This document shows, piece after piece, positions 1 to 8,426 of a stretch of 64,000 bases of DNA (the first letter of the stretch is position 1; the number at the start of each line of letters is the position of its first letter). Origin of the DNA: Streptomyces echinatus (GTDB taxonomy: Bacteria; Actinomycetota; Actinomycetes; Streptomycetales; Streptomycetaceae); the NCBI RefSeq assembly GCF_014203595.1, contig NZ_JACHJK010000005.1:340105-404104 (forward strand), given 5' to 3'. The notes beneath the pieces were generated by a model that saw nothing but the letters and a program-made list of their open reading frames with translations, did no database searches and was not told where the DNA came from. The position numbers were made by a program, and so were the translations under genes.

Positions 1-77
1 GGAGCCGGTGGATCACCGACGGATTGTGGACAACTCGCTCACCCGACCGGGAGATTCCGCCCGGGCGCCGGGTTGCG

Positions 78-911
78 CTACGGCAGCCGGAACCCCGGAT
101 CCATCCCGCCGAGCGCGCCCACGCACAGGCAGTCCCGCCCCGCGGTCTCCGGCAGCGCCGCCACCGCGTCGAACAGCACGCCGCGCAGCCGGTCCACATT
201 GGCCGCGAAGACCCGCAGCACCTCGTCGTGCGAGACGCCCTCGCCGGTCTCGGCGCCCGCGTCGAGGTCGGTGACCAGGGTCAGCGACGAGTAGCACAGC
301 TCCAGCTCCCGGGCGAGCGCCGCCTCCGGGTGGCCGGTCATACCCACCACCGACCAGCCCTGCGCCTGGTGCCACAACGATTCGGCACGCGTCGAGAAGC
401 GCGGGCCCTCGACCACCACCAGCGTGCCGCCGTCCACCGGTTCCCAGTCCCGTCCGCGGGCCGCCTTCAGCGCGGCGGCCCGTCCGGTGGGGCAGTAGGG
501 GTCGGCCATGGACACGTGCACGACGTTCGGCACGGTGCCGTCGGGCAGCGGCAGCCCGTCGAAGTACGTCTGCGCCCTGGACTTCGTGCGGTCCACCAGC
601 TGGTCCGGCACGAGCAGGGTGCCCGGGCCGTACTCGGGGCGCAGCCCGCCCACCGCGCACGGACCCAGAACCTGCCGCACCCCGACCGAGCGCAGGGCCC
701 ACAGGTTGGCGCGGTAGTTGATGCGGTGCGGCGGCAGATGGTGGCCTCGGCCGTGCCGGGGCAGGAAGGCGACCCGCCGGCCGGCGACCTCGCCGAGGAA
801 GAGGGAGTCGCTGGGCGCCCCGTACGGGGTGTCCACCTGGACCTCGGTCACGTCGTCGAGGAAGGAGTAGAAACCCGAGCCGCCGATTACGCCGATCTCT
901 GCGTTCGCCAT
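78..911 (-). CDS. mtnP: S-methyl-5'-thioadenosine phosphorylase
   Basis: Phosphorolysis of 5'-methylthioadenosine to adenine and methylthioribose-1-phosphate in cytosolic methionine salvage and polyamine by-product recycling. The 277-aa product starts with IGVIGGSGFYSF, the family's N-terminal phosphate-binding segment. It also has PRHGRGHHLPPHRINYRAN, VEGPRFSTRAES and GMTGHPEAALARELELCYSSL, all typical of PNP/MTAP family 2 enzymes. The length is normal. I chose ATG at 911; a GTG at 920 is also in frame. No Shine-Dalgarno precedes the ATG, but TAGTGT (919-924 on this strand) lies 7 nt before it, suggesting a leaderless message. MTAP versus purine nucleoside phosphorylase specificity cannot be settled by eye. 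Confidence 0.93.
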   Translation of the reverse strand: MANAEIGVIGGSGFYSFLDDVTEVQVDTPYGAPSDSLFLGEVAGRRVAFLPRHGRGHHLPPHRINYRANLWALRSVGVRQVLGPCAVGGLRPEYGPGTLLVPDQLVDRTKSRAQTYFDGLPLPDGTVPNVVHVSMADPYCPTGRAAALKAARGRDWEPVDGGTLVVVEGPRFSTRAESLWHQAQGWSVVGMTGHPEAALARELELCYSSLTLVTDLDAGAETGEGVSHDEVLRVFAANVDRLRGVLFDAVAALPETAGRDCLCVGALGGMDPGFRLP

Positions 912-969
912 GACCAGCACACTAGCGGCCCACGAAACCCCGGGGGAGCCGGTGCCGGGGAACGCCGAA

Positions 970-997
970 GACCCTGCCGTCGTACGAGGGCAGGGTC
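970..997 (-). terminator. Hairpin terminator after the Ruc-like gene
   Basis: Perfect 9-bp inverted repeat, GACCCTGCC (970-978) and GGCAGGGTC (989-997), with a 10-nt loop. It lies 13 bp beyond the stop of the zinc-ribbon gene and before mtnP. It has no U-tract, as is usual in Streptomyces. Confidence 0.65.
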
Positions 998-1010
998 CGG
1001 GTGAGAGGTC

Positions 1011-1331
1011 TCAGGCGGCGGAGGTGCTGCTGGTCGAGCTCGTCGAGGACGAGGACGACGACGAAGACGAAGTCGACGAGGACGTCGCCGTGGTCGTCTT
1101 CGAGTCGGACGAGGAGCCGGCCGGCTTCGACGCCGGGCTGCTGCTCGACGTGGAGCCGCGGGAATCGTTGCGGTAGAACCCCGAGCCCTTGAAGACGATG
1201 CCGACCGCGGAGAACACCTTCTTCAGGCGGCCCTTGCAGCTCGGGCACTCGGTCAGGGCGTCGTCGGTGAACTTCTGCACCGCCTCGAGGCCCTCGCCGC
1301 ACTCGGTGCACTGGTACTGGTAGGTCGGCAC
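1011..1331 (-). CDS. FmdB-family zinc ribbon, Ruc-type redox chaperone
   Basis: The 106-aa protein starts MPTYQYQCTECGEG and has two cysteine pairs (C8/C11 and C29/C32) forming one zinc ribbon. The block AVGIVFKGSGFYRNDSR follows, and the tail from about residue 56 is almost pure Ser/Thr/Pro/Lys and must be disordered. This layout matches M. tuberculosis Rv0991c (Ruc), described as a zinc-binding, oxidation-activated chaperone of the HrcA regulon. The identification is strengthened by a CIRCE-like operator directly upstream (1342-1368) and by the neighbouring 5-FCL/galU/glp genes, which also sit near Rv0991c. The start is GTG at 1331 with AGGAGGAAG just upstream. Chaperone activity is inferred; generic annotation would be FmdB family. 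Confidence 0.85.
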   Translation of the reverse strand: MPTYQYQCTECGEGLEAVQKFTDDALTECPSCKGRLKKVFSAVGIVFKGSGFYRNDSRGSTSSSSPASKPAGSSSDSKTTTATSSSTSSSSSSSSSTSSTSSTSAA

Positions 1332-1341
1332 TGTCTTCCTC

Positions 1342-1368
1342 CTGGCACTCTCACTCGATGAGTGCTAA
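1342..1368 (-). promoter_or_regulatory. CIRCE-like operator (HrcA site) upstream of Ruc-like gene
   Basis: On the minus strand the sequence reads TTAGCACTC, 9 nt, then GAGTGCCAG. The CIRCE consensus is TTAGCACTC-N9-GAGTGCTAA, so one arm is perfect, the spacer is exact, and the second arm has two mismatches. The element ends at the Shine-Dalgarno of the zinc-ribbon gene, so bound HrcA would block its transcription. This predicts heat-shock induction. Confidence 0.8.
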
Positions 1369-1398
1369 CGACGATCCATAGTGACGTATTCCCGGGGC

Positions 1399-2694
1399 TC
1401 AGTCCACCGTCACCGGGACGCGGTGACCGACGCCACGCGCCACCGTACGGTTCCGTGCCTGCGGCACGAGCCTCGATCGCAGCGCCACCAGGGTCACCAG
1501 CGCGAGCACGGTGCCGGCCATCGGCACCAGGAATCCCGCGCCGTCCCACAGCCGGTCCTCCAGCTGTCCCGAGACCGTGACGGCGGCCGCCTGACCGAGC
1601 GCGACCGCGCCGGTCAGCCAGGTGAACGCCTCGGTGCGGGCACCGGCCGGGACCAGGCTCTCGACCAGCGTGTAGCCGGTGATCAGCGACGGCGCGATGG
1701 ACATGCCGACCAGCAGGCCGAGAGCCGCGAGCAGCAGCACCGAGTGTGCCGTCCACAGGGCGGAGGCCACCAGCGCGAGCGCCGCGTAACCGACGACCAG
1801 GCGCTTCTGCGGGGCCACCTTCCAGGCGATCGCGCCGCAGGCGATGCCGGACAGCATGTTCCCGGCGGCGAAGACGCCGTACAGGACGCCGTTCAGGCCG
1901 GGCTCGCCGATCGACTCGGTGAAGGCCGCGAGCGACACCTGCATGCCGCCGAAGACCGAACCGATGCCCAGGAAGGTCACGACGAGCACGCGCACGCCCG
2001 GCACGCGCAGGGCCGAGCCGTGCTCCACGCGCGCGTGGCCGCTTCCGGCGGTCACTGGCGGCTGCGTGCTCTTCTGCGCGGCGAACAGCAGACCGCCCAC
2101 GAGGGTCAGCGCGGCCTCCGTGACCAGGCCCGCGGCCGGCGTCACGGTGGTGCACAGCGCGGTCGCCAGCAGCGGCCCGAAGACGAAGGTCAGCTCGTCC
2201 GTGACGGACTCGAACGCCGCCGCGGTGGTCATCAGGGGCGAGCCCTGCAGCCGCACGCCCCAGCGCGCCCGCACCATGGGGCCGACCTGCGGCACCGAGG
2301 CGCCGGTCGGGACGGCCGCCACGAACAGCGCCCACAGGGGCGCGTGCGCCAGCGCGAGCGCCGTCAGGGACAGACCGGAGACCGTGTGGACCAGCACGCC
2401 GGGGATCAGCACGGCGCGCTGGCCGTAGCGGTCGGCGAGGCGGCCGCTGTACGGCGCGAACAGCGCCATGGAGACGCCGGTGGCGGCCGCGGCGGCGCCG
2501 GCCGCGCCGTACGAGCCGGTGGTGTGCTGGACGAGCAGCACGATCGAGATGGTGAGCATCGCGAACGGCTGGCGCGCCGCGAAGCCGGGGAGCAGGAACG
2601 TCCAGGCGCCGCGGGTGCGCAGCAGCTGTCCGTATCCGGGGCGGGACGACGCCGGCGGGTTCTCCGCCGACTCGGTGGTGACCGTGGACACCAC
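1399..2694 (-). CDS. MFS transporter (12-TM, drug-efflux-like)
   Basis: The 431-aa polytopic membrane protein has the hydrophobic profile of a 12-helix major facilitator. The loop between helices 2 and 3 contains GRLADRYGQRAVL, the family's motif A. Alternating hydrophobic segments run to the C-terminus, ending in a short basic tail. The start is GTG 2694 (GTG 2691 is next in frame), with AAGAAAGG about 9 nt upstream. The substrate is unknown; similar actinobacterial proteins are annotated as multidrug or sugar efflux carriers. The gene stands alone, with no regulator adjacent. Confidence 0.85.
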   Translation of the reverse strand: MVSTVTTESAENPPASSRPGYGQLLRTRGAWTFLLPGFAARQPFAMLTISIVLLVQHTTGSYGAAGAAAAATGVSMALFAPYSGRLADRYGQRAVLIPGVLVHTVSGLSLTALALAHAPLWALFVAAVPTGASVPQVGPMVRARWGVRLQGSPLMTTAAAFESVTDELTFVFGPLLATALCTTVTPAAGLVTEAALTLVGGLLFAAQKSTQPPVTAGSGHARVEHGSALRVPGVRVLVVTFLGIGSVFGGMQVSLAAFTESIGEPGLNGVLYGVFAAGNMLSGIACGAIAWKVAPQKRLVVGYAALALVASALWTAHSVLLLAALGLLVGMSIAPSLITGYTLVESLVPAGARTEAFTWLTGAVALGQAAAVTVSGQLEDRLWDGAGFLVPMAGTVLALVTLVALRSRLVPQARNRTVARGVGHRVPVTVD

Positions 2695-3026
2695 GGCCCG
2701 TGCCTTTCTTCCACCTGGTAGCGCGCCCGTGCGGGGGCGCCGAGAGCTGTCCTCTTGCGCGGAACTGCGGTAGATACCGGTGTCGCTACAGAGGGCGTTC
2801 CGGCCGCCATACGGTCGCGCCAGCTCTGCATCAGACAGAGTTGGTTCGATCAGGGTGCCTTGATACTACAGGGATCAAGGCCTTGTGCACCTGTGAAAAT
2901 GAGCACCGTCGGGCTTGTTCGCCTGTGATTGGCGCGGGCGTGAATCATGCGAAATGCGCTCTTAACGCGCCCGCGCCCAGCTCGCGACGAGGGCGCCGTC
3001 CTGTCGTGCCCGCCCCGCCGTCGCGC
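2695..3026. other. Intergenic region: MFS promoter side and antiporter 3' end
   Basis: No credible gene lies in these 332 bp. The sequence is noticeably less GC-rich around 2820-2900. It holds an inverted repeat CCTTGAT-N9-ATCAAGG (2858-2880), a related half-site ATCAGGG (2849-2855), and an imperfect repeat CCAGCTCTG-N7-CAGAGTTGG (2820-2844). These could be regulator sites for the MFS gene. Near the antiporter end, GGCGCGGGCG (2931-2940) can pair with CGCCCGCGCC (2968-2977) and may act as a terminator. Confidence 0.4.
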
Positions 3027-4541
3027 TCACCGTCCGGCGCCCGGTCCGTTCGCCCCGTTCATGCCCAGCCAGCTCGCCAGCTTGCCCCCGTGGGCAACCG
3101 CGCGCAGGCGCCGTTCGGCCGCGTCGCGCACCGGATCGGTGGCGACGACCAGCAGCTCGTCGCCGCGCCGCAGCACCGTCGTGGGCAGCGGCACAAACGA
3201 TTCTTTCTCGCGCACGACCAGCGTGACGGCCGCACCGGGCGGCAGTCGCAGCTCGCCGACCTCCACGCCGTGCATCCGTGAGCCCTCGGGGATGGCGACG
3301 GACAGCAGATGTCCGCGCAGCCGCTCCAGGGGTGCCGACTCGATGCCGAGGTCCGAGGCCTCGCCCTTCTCGCCGAGCCGGAGGGTGCGTGCCAGCCAGG
3401 GCAGGGTCGGCCCCTGGACCAGGGTGTAGACGACGACCAGGACGAAGACGATGTTGAAGATGCGGCGGCTGCCGGCGACGCCGTTCACCATGGGGATGGT
3501 CGCCAGGATGATGGGCACCGCACCGCGCAGCCCGGCCCACGACATGAGGGCCTGCTCCTGCCAGGGCACCCGGAACGGCGCCAGGCTGAGCACCACGCTC
3601 AGCGGCCGGGCCACCATGGTCAGCGCCAGCCCGATGACCAGCGCGGGCCAGACGTCGTCGCCCAGCTCGTGCGGGGTGACCAGCAGGCCGAGCACGACGA
3701 ACATGCCGATCTGCGCGATCCAGCCGAGCCCCTCGGCGAAACCGCGGGTGGCGGGCCAGTGGGGGAGCCGGGCGTTGCCGAGCACCATCGAGGCCAGATA
3801 GACGGCCAGGAAGCCGCTGCCGTGCGCCAGGGAACCGGCGGCGTAGGCGGTGACGGCGATCGCGAGCACGGCGATCGGGTAGAGGCCGGACGCGGGCAGC
3901 GCCACGTGCTTGAGCCCCCAGGAGCCGAACCAGCCCACCGCGAGTCCCATGGCCGCGCCGATGGCCAGCTCCAGGACGATCTCGCCCAGCAGGACGTACC
4001 AGTGCTCGATCGGGCCGGCCGTGGAGAAGGCGACGACCAGGATGACCACGGGGGCGTCGTTGAAGCCGGACTCCGCCTCCAGCGTGCCCGTCACGCGCGC
4101 GGGGAGCGGAACTCTGCGGAGCACCGAGAACACCGCCGCCGCGTCCGTCGAGGACACCACCGCGCCGATGATGAGCGCCTGCCGCCATTCCAGCCCGACC
4201 AGATAGTGCGCGCCCGCGGCGGTGACGCCCACGCTGATCGCGACCCCCGCCGTCGCCAGCATGGAGGCGGACGACAGGACCGGCCGGATCTCCTTCCACT
4301 TCGTGCCCAGGCCGCCCTCGGCGAGGATCACCACCAGGGCCGCGTACCCCATGACCTGGGTCACTTCGGCGCTGTTGAAATGGATGTCACCGACGCCGTC
4401 CTGGCCCATGAGGACGCCGATCCCCAGGTACACGAGCAGGCTGGGGAGCCCGCTGCGCGAGGAGATCCGGACGGCCGCGACGGCGACGAGCAGGACGACG
4501 GAGCAGATGAGCAGCAGCTGGTTGAGGTGGTGAACAGTCAG
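3027..4541 (-). CDS. Potassium/proton antiporter, CPA1 family
   Basis: Membrane antiporter of about 504 aa. The transmembrane part contains the conserved ESGFNDAPVVILV segment of NhaP/CPA1 carriers and GLRGAVPIILATIPM. A cytosolic C-terminal TrkA-C-like (RCK-C) domain follows, with PEGSRMHGVEVGELRLPPGAAV and RRGDELLVVATDP. Such proteins exchange K+ (or Na+) for H+ and are often gated by nucleotides bound to the tail. The first ATG/GTG in frame (4433) would cut off the first membrane helix. A CTG at 4541 preceded by GAGGAGG with an 8-nt spacer gives LTVHHLNQLLLICSVV, the usual N-terminus, so I use CTG. Confidence 0.85.
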   Translation of the reverse strand: MTVHHLNQLLLICSVVLLVAVAAVRISSRSGLPSLLVYLGIGVLMGQDGVGDIHFNSAEVTQVMGYAALVVILAEGGLGTKWKEIRPVLSSASMLATAGVAISVGVTAAGAHYLVGLEWRQALIIGAVVSSTDAAAVFSVLRRVPLPARVTGTLEAESGFNDAPVVILVVAFSTAGPIEHWYVLLGEIVLELAIGAAMGLAVGWFGSWGLKHVALPASGLYPIAVLAIAVTAYAAGSLAHGSGFLAVYLASMVLGNARLPHWPATRGFAEGLGWIAQIGMFVVLGLLVTPHELGDDVWPALVIGLALTMVARPLSVVLSLAPFRVPWQEQALMSWAGLRGAVPIILATIPMVNGVAGSRRIFNIVFVLVVVYTLVQGPTLPWLARTLRLGEKGEASDLGIESAPLERLRGHLLSVAIPEGSRMHGVEVGELRLPPGAAVTLVVREKESFVPLPTTVLRRGDELLVVATDPVRDAAERRLRAVAHGGKLASWLGMNGANGPGAGR

Positions 4542-4764
4542 CGGGCGTTCCTCCTCGGATCGAGCCGGGGATCTCCGGTTACTTCGTTACCTTACCTAAC
4601 TCTTGACGCTTTCTTGACGTTCGGCAGGGCAAGATCGAACGCTCGTGCGCGCTCGTTCCCGACTCCGCGTCAAGCGGGACAGGGCCCTGCGCCTATGGTT
4701 GCTCCAGCGCTCATTCAAAGTCACAGCCCGACCTGCCGCTCGCGTTAGGACAGCAAGGACAGCG

Positions 4765-7587
4765 ATGCCCCCCAACACCACCGCCACAACGGGTGACACC
4801 GCCACCACGGGTGCCACGTCCGTCAAGTCCGGCAGGAAGAAGGGGCGCAAAGCCCGACTGGTCGTGCTTGTACTGGTACTGGCCATCATCGGCGGCATCG
4901 CCTACGGGGCGTACTGGTCGATCAGTACGGTCCGCGCCTCCTTCCCGCAGACCACCGGTTCGATCAAGCTCGACGGCCTGTCCGGACCGGTCGACGTCAA
5001 GCGGGACGGCTACGGCATTCCGCAGATCTACGCGTCCTCCGACGAGGACCTGTTCATGGCGCAGGGCTACGTCCAGGCGCAGGACCGGTTCTACGAGATG
5101 GACGTGCGCCGGCACATGACCTCCGGGCGCCTGTCGGAGATGTTCGGCAAGAGCCAGGTCGAGAACGACGAGTTCCTGCGCACCCTCGGCTGGGACCGGA
5201 TCGCCCGGCAGGAGTACGACACCAAGCTGTCGGACTCCACGAAGAAGTACCTCCAGGCCTACGCCAAGGGAGTCAACGCCTACCTTCAGGGCAAGGAAGG
5301 CAAGGACATCTCCCTGGAGTACGCGGCCCTGGGCTTCACCAACGACTACAAGCCGGGCAAGTGGACCCCGGTCGACTCCGTCTCGTGGCTGAAGGCGATG
5401 GCCTGGGACCTGCGCGGCAACATGCAGGACGAGATCGACCGCGCGCTGATGGCCGGCCGGCTCGGCCCGCAGCAGATCCAGGACCTGTACCCGGCGTACC
5501 CCTACGGCCGCAACAAGCCGATCGTGCAGGAGGGCCGGTACGACGAGCTGAACAAGGCCTTCCAGCAGGGCGGCGGCAGCTCCACCGAGGGCACGGCCGG
5601 CGGCACCTCCGCCCAGGGCGCCACGGGCTCCTCCCAGGGCACGACGGGCACGACCGGCTCCTCCACGACGACCGGGACGGGTCCGGGTCTCACCAGCCAG
5701 CTGGGGGGCCTCTACAAGGTCCTGGACGGCCTCCCCACGGCCGTCGGCGTGAACGGCCAGGGCATCGGCTCCAACTCCTGGGTGGTCGCGGGGAAGTACA
5801 CCATCACCGGCAAGCCGCTCCTCGCCAACGACCCGCACCTGTCGGCGTCCCTGCCGTCCGTCTGGTACCAGATGGGCCTGCACTGCCGGACCGTCTCCGA
5901 CAAGTGCCAGTACGACGTCACCGGCTACACCTTTGCCGGTATGCCCGGTGTGATCATCGGCCACAACGCCAAGATCGCCTGGGGTATGACCAACTCCGGC
6001 GTCGACGTCACCGACCTCTACCTGGAGAAGGTCAGCGCGAACGGCTACCTGTACGACGGCAAGGTCAAGCCCTTCAAGACCCGCGAGGAGACCATCCAGG
6101 TCGCCGGCGGCAAGGCCAAGACGATCGTCGTACGCCAGACCCAGGACGGGATGCCGCTCCTGTCCGACCGTGACGACGAGCTCGTCCAGGTCGGCCGGAA
6201 GGCCTCCGTGAACTCCGCCGCCCCCGACCGCGGTGACGGCTACGGCATCGCCCTGAGGTGGACCGCGCTCGACCCGGGCACCTCCATGGACGCCGTGTTC
6301 GCCCTCGACAAGGCCCACGGCTGGGACGACTTCCGCGCGGCGGCGGCCCTGTTCGACGTGCCGTCGCAGAACCTGATCTACGCCGGCACGGACAACCACA
6401 TCGGCTACACGCTGCCCGGCAAGATCCCCACGCGCTCCGACAAGGACGCCGGCGCCCTCCCGGCACCGGGCTGGGAGTCGAAGTACCGCTGGAAGGGCTT
6501 CGTCAAGAAGGACGAGCTGCCCTACGAGTACGACCCCGCCCGCGGCTACATCGTCACCGCCAACCAGGCCGTGGTGGACCGGGCGAAGTACCCGTACACG
6601 CTCACCACCGACTGGGGCTACGGCACCCGCAGCCAGCGCATCACCGACCTGATCGAGTCCAAGATCAAGGACGGCGGCAAGATCTCGACCGACGACATGC
6701 GGCAGATGCAGCTGGACAACAGCAGCGAGATCGCCAAGCTCCTGGTGCCCAAGCTGCTGAAGATCGACCTCAAGGACCCCGAGGTCCGCAAGGCGCAGAA
6801 GCTTCTGGAGGGCTGGGACTACACCCAGGACGCCGACTCCGCTGCGGCCGCCTACTTCAACGCCGTCTGGCGCAACATCCTCAAGCTGTCCTTCGGCAAC
6901 AAGCTCCCCAAGGAGGTGCGCGTCAAGGGGCAGTGCCTGTGGGTCGACAAGATCGACAGCACCGGCCCGGTGGACGACGACACCAAGGTGCGCGAGTGCG
7001 GCCAGCGCGATGCCGACCAGGCGCAGCCGGACGGCGGTGACCGCTGGTTCGAGGTCGTGCGCACCCTGATGGACAAGCCCGACAGCGACTGGTGGAAGAC
7101 CCCCAGGTCGGGCACCCGTCCCGCCGCGAAGAACCGCGACCAGCTCTTCGCCCGCGCCATGATCGACGCCCGCTGGGAGCTGACCGCCAAGCTCGGCAAG
7201 GACATCGACACCTGGAGCTGGGGCCGGCTGCACCGCCTGTTCCTGAAGAACCAGACGCTCGGCACCGAGGGCCCCAAGGTCCTGCAGTACCTGCTGAACC
7301 GCGGCCCCTGGAAGCTCAGCGGCGGCGAGGCGACGGTGAACGCGAGCGGCTGGAACGCGGCCGGCGGCTACAACGTCCTCTGGGTGCCCTCCATGCGCAT
7401 GGTCGTCAACCTCGCCGACCTCGACAAGTCCAAGTGGATCAACCTGAGCGGTGCCTCCGGGCACGCGTTCAACGCGCACTACACGGACCAGACGGGCAAG
7501 TGGGCCGACGGCGAACTGCTGCCCTGGTCGTTCTCGGGCAAGGCGGTGGACGCGAGCACGAGCGACACGCTCGTCCTGGAGCCGTGA
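4765..7587 (+). CDS. Penicillin acylase family N-terminal-nucleophile hydrolase
   Basis: The 940-aa amidohydrolase precursor carries one N-terminal membrane anchor (about residues 30-52, LVVLVLVLAIIGGIAYGAYW), so it acts outside the cytoplasm. GIGSNSWVV contains the family's autocleavage site: Ser at about residue 336 becomes the N-terminal nucleophile of the beta chain. The alpha chain includes GIPQIYASSDEDLFMAQGY, and the Asn/Arg-rich core follows. Just before the cleavage site is a Gly/Ser/Thr-rich spacer (about residues 270-312), matching the linker peptide excised in acylases. The substrate may be a beta-lactam side chain or an acyl-homoserine lactone; sequence alone cannot decide. ATG 4765 has AAGGA upstream. 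Confidence 0.9.
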   Translation: MPPNTTATTGDTATTGATSVKSGRKKGRKARLVVLVLVLAIIGGIAYGAYWSISTVRASFPQTTGSIKLDGLSGPVDVKRDGYGIPQIYASSDEDLFMAQGYVQAQDRFYEMDVRRHMTSGRLSEMFGKSQVENDEFLRTLGWDRIARQEYDTKLSDSTKKYLQAYAKGVNAYLQGKEGKDISLEYAALGFTNDYKPGKWTPVDSVSWLKAMAWDLRGNMQDEIDRALMAGRLGPQQIQDLYPAYPYGRNKPIVQEGRYDELNKAFQQGGGSSTEGTAGGTSAQGATGSSQGTTGTTGSSTTTGTGPGLTSQLGGLYKVLDGLPTAVGVNGQGIGSNSWVVAGKYTITGKPLLANDPHLSASLPSVWYQMGLHCRTVSDKCQYDVTGYTFAGMPGVIIGHNAKIAWGMTNSGVDVTDLYLEKVSANGYLYDGKVKPFKTREETIQVAGGKAKTIVVRQTQDGMPLLSDRDDELVQVGRKASVNSAAPDRGDGYGIALRWTALDPGTSMDAVFALDKAHGWDDFRAAAALFDVPSQNLIYAGTDNHIGYTLPGKIPTRSDKDAGALPAPGWESKYRWKGFVKKDELPYEYDPARGYIVTANQAVVDRAKYPYTLTTDWGYGTRSQRITDLIESKIKDGGKISTDDMRQMQLDNSSEIAKLLVPKLLKIDLKDPEVRKAQKLLEGWDYTQDADSAAAAYFNAVWRNILKLSFGNKLPKEVRVKGQCLWVDKIDSTGPVDDDTKVRECGQRDADQAQPDGGDRWFEVVRTLMDKPDSDWWKTPRSGTRPAAKNRDQLFARAMIDARWELTAKLGKDIDTWSWGRLHRLFLKNQTLGTEGPKVLQYLLNRGPWKLSGGEATVNASGWNAAGGYNVLWVPSMRMVVNLADLDKSKWINLSGASGHAFNAHYTDQTGKWADGELLPWSFSGKAVDASTSDTLVLEP

Positions 7588-7639
7588 TCCCACCCCCAGC
7601 GCCCTCCACGGCCTGGGGGCCCCGGACGGCACACCACTG

Positions 7640-7673
7640 AAAAGGCCCTCCACGCGCGCGTGGAGGGCCTTTT
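7640..7673 (+). terminator. Perfect palindromic terminator between convergent genes
   Basis: A 34-bp perfect palindrome made of two 17-nt arms, with AAAAGGCC at the left edge and GGCCTTTT at the right. It ends in a T run on both strands. It lies between the acylase stop (7587) and the convergent 5-FCL gene (stop 7723), so it can terminate transcription in both directions. Confidence 0.9.
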
Positions 7674-7722
7674 CCGTACCCGATGCGCGTGACCCGGGGC
7701 GGCGGGACGCGCGGGCTCCCGG

Positions 7723-8358
7723 TCAGGCGAGCGGGAACCGGCGCACACCGGAGGGCGTCACCACCGCGTGCACCGGCCTGTCGTGCGCCTCCGCCGGAAC
7801 GCGCGCGACGACCTCGGTGTCGTACAGCAGCACCACGAGCCGGGGGTGCGCGTCCGCGCGCTCCAGGCGGGCCAGCACACGGTCGTACGACCCTCCGCCG
7901 CGCCCCAGGCGCATCCCGCGCGCGTCGACCGCGAGTCCGGGCAGCAGGACGACGTCCGCGGCCGTCACGGCGTCCGGTCCGAGCCGCGTGCCGGAGGGTT
8001 CGAAAAGCGCCATCTTCCCGAGGTGTTCGACCTGCGTGAGGGAATCGGGGCCGGTGTACTCGCCCCAGTCCAGATCGTTGTCGGGCAGGAGCGCGGGCAG
8101 CAGGACGCGTACGCCCCGCGCGCGCAGCGCGTCCAGCAGCGCGAGCGTGCAGGGCTCGCTCCCTACGGAGACGTACGCCGCCACCGTGCGCCCGCGCGTC
8201 AGCTCGGGCAGCTCCAGGGCGCGTTCCGCCAGCTCACGGCCCGCTTCGCGGATGTCATCGGCCGTCCACCTGCTCCTCACTCCGAGGAGCTCTCGTCGCA
8301 ACATGCGCTTGTCAGGCTCACCTGTACGTCCGGCGTGTTCCACTGGTCGTTCCCGCAC
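7723..8358 (-). CDS. 5-formyltetrahydrofolate cyclo-ligase
   Basis: ATP-dependent conversion of 5-formyl-THF to 5,10-methenyl-THF in cytosolic folate metabolism. The 211-aa protein carries the signature GMRLGRGGGSYDRVLAR (ATP/phosphate binding) plus VDARGMRLG and PAEAHDRPVHAVVTP, as in the family. Its position next to divergent galU matches Rv0992c-Rv0993. The start is uncertain: AAGAAGG abuts the GTG at 8358 with no spacer, and a second GTG lies at 8343. MLRRELLG is the conserved first helix, so either start keeps the domain whole. Confidence 0.92.
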   Translation of the reverse strand: MRERPVEHAGRTGEPDKRMLRRELLGVRSRWTADDIREAGRELAERALELPELTRGRTVAAYVSVGSEPCTLALLDALRARGVRVLLPALLPDNDLDWGEYTGPDSLTQVEHLGKMALFEPSGTRLGPDAVTAADVVLLPGLAVDARGMRLGRGGGSYDRVLARLERADAHPRLVVLLYDTEVVARVPAEAHDRPVHAVVTPSGVRRFPLA

Positions 8359-8426
8359 CCTTCTTAATGCAGTTCATATGAGGGCCAATCGCCCGGAGCC
8401 ACAGAATTCCAGCAAAGGCACCGGAT

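Noticed and set aside
1253..2335. A 360-codon frame overlapping the MFS gene on the same strand
   Set aside because: It is frame-shifted relative to the MFS protein and is Arg/Gly-rich noise typical of shifted reading of GC-rich genes.
4711..7653. A 980-codon open frame on the strand opposite the acylase gene
   Set aside because: It is an antisense shadow caused by high GC3. The sense strand encodes a full penicillin acylase with motifs, while the antisense product has none.
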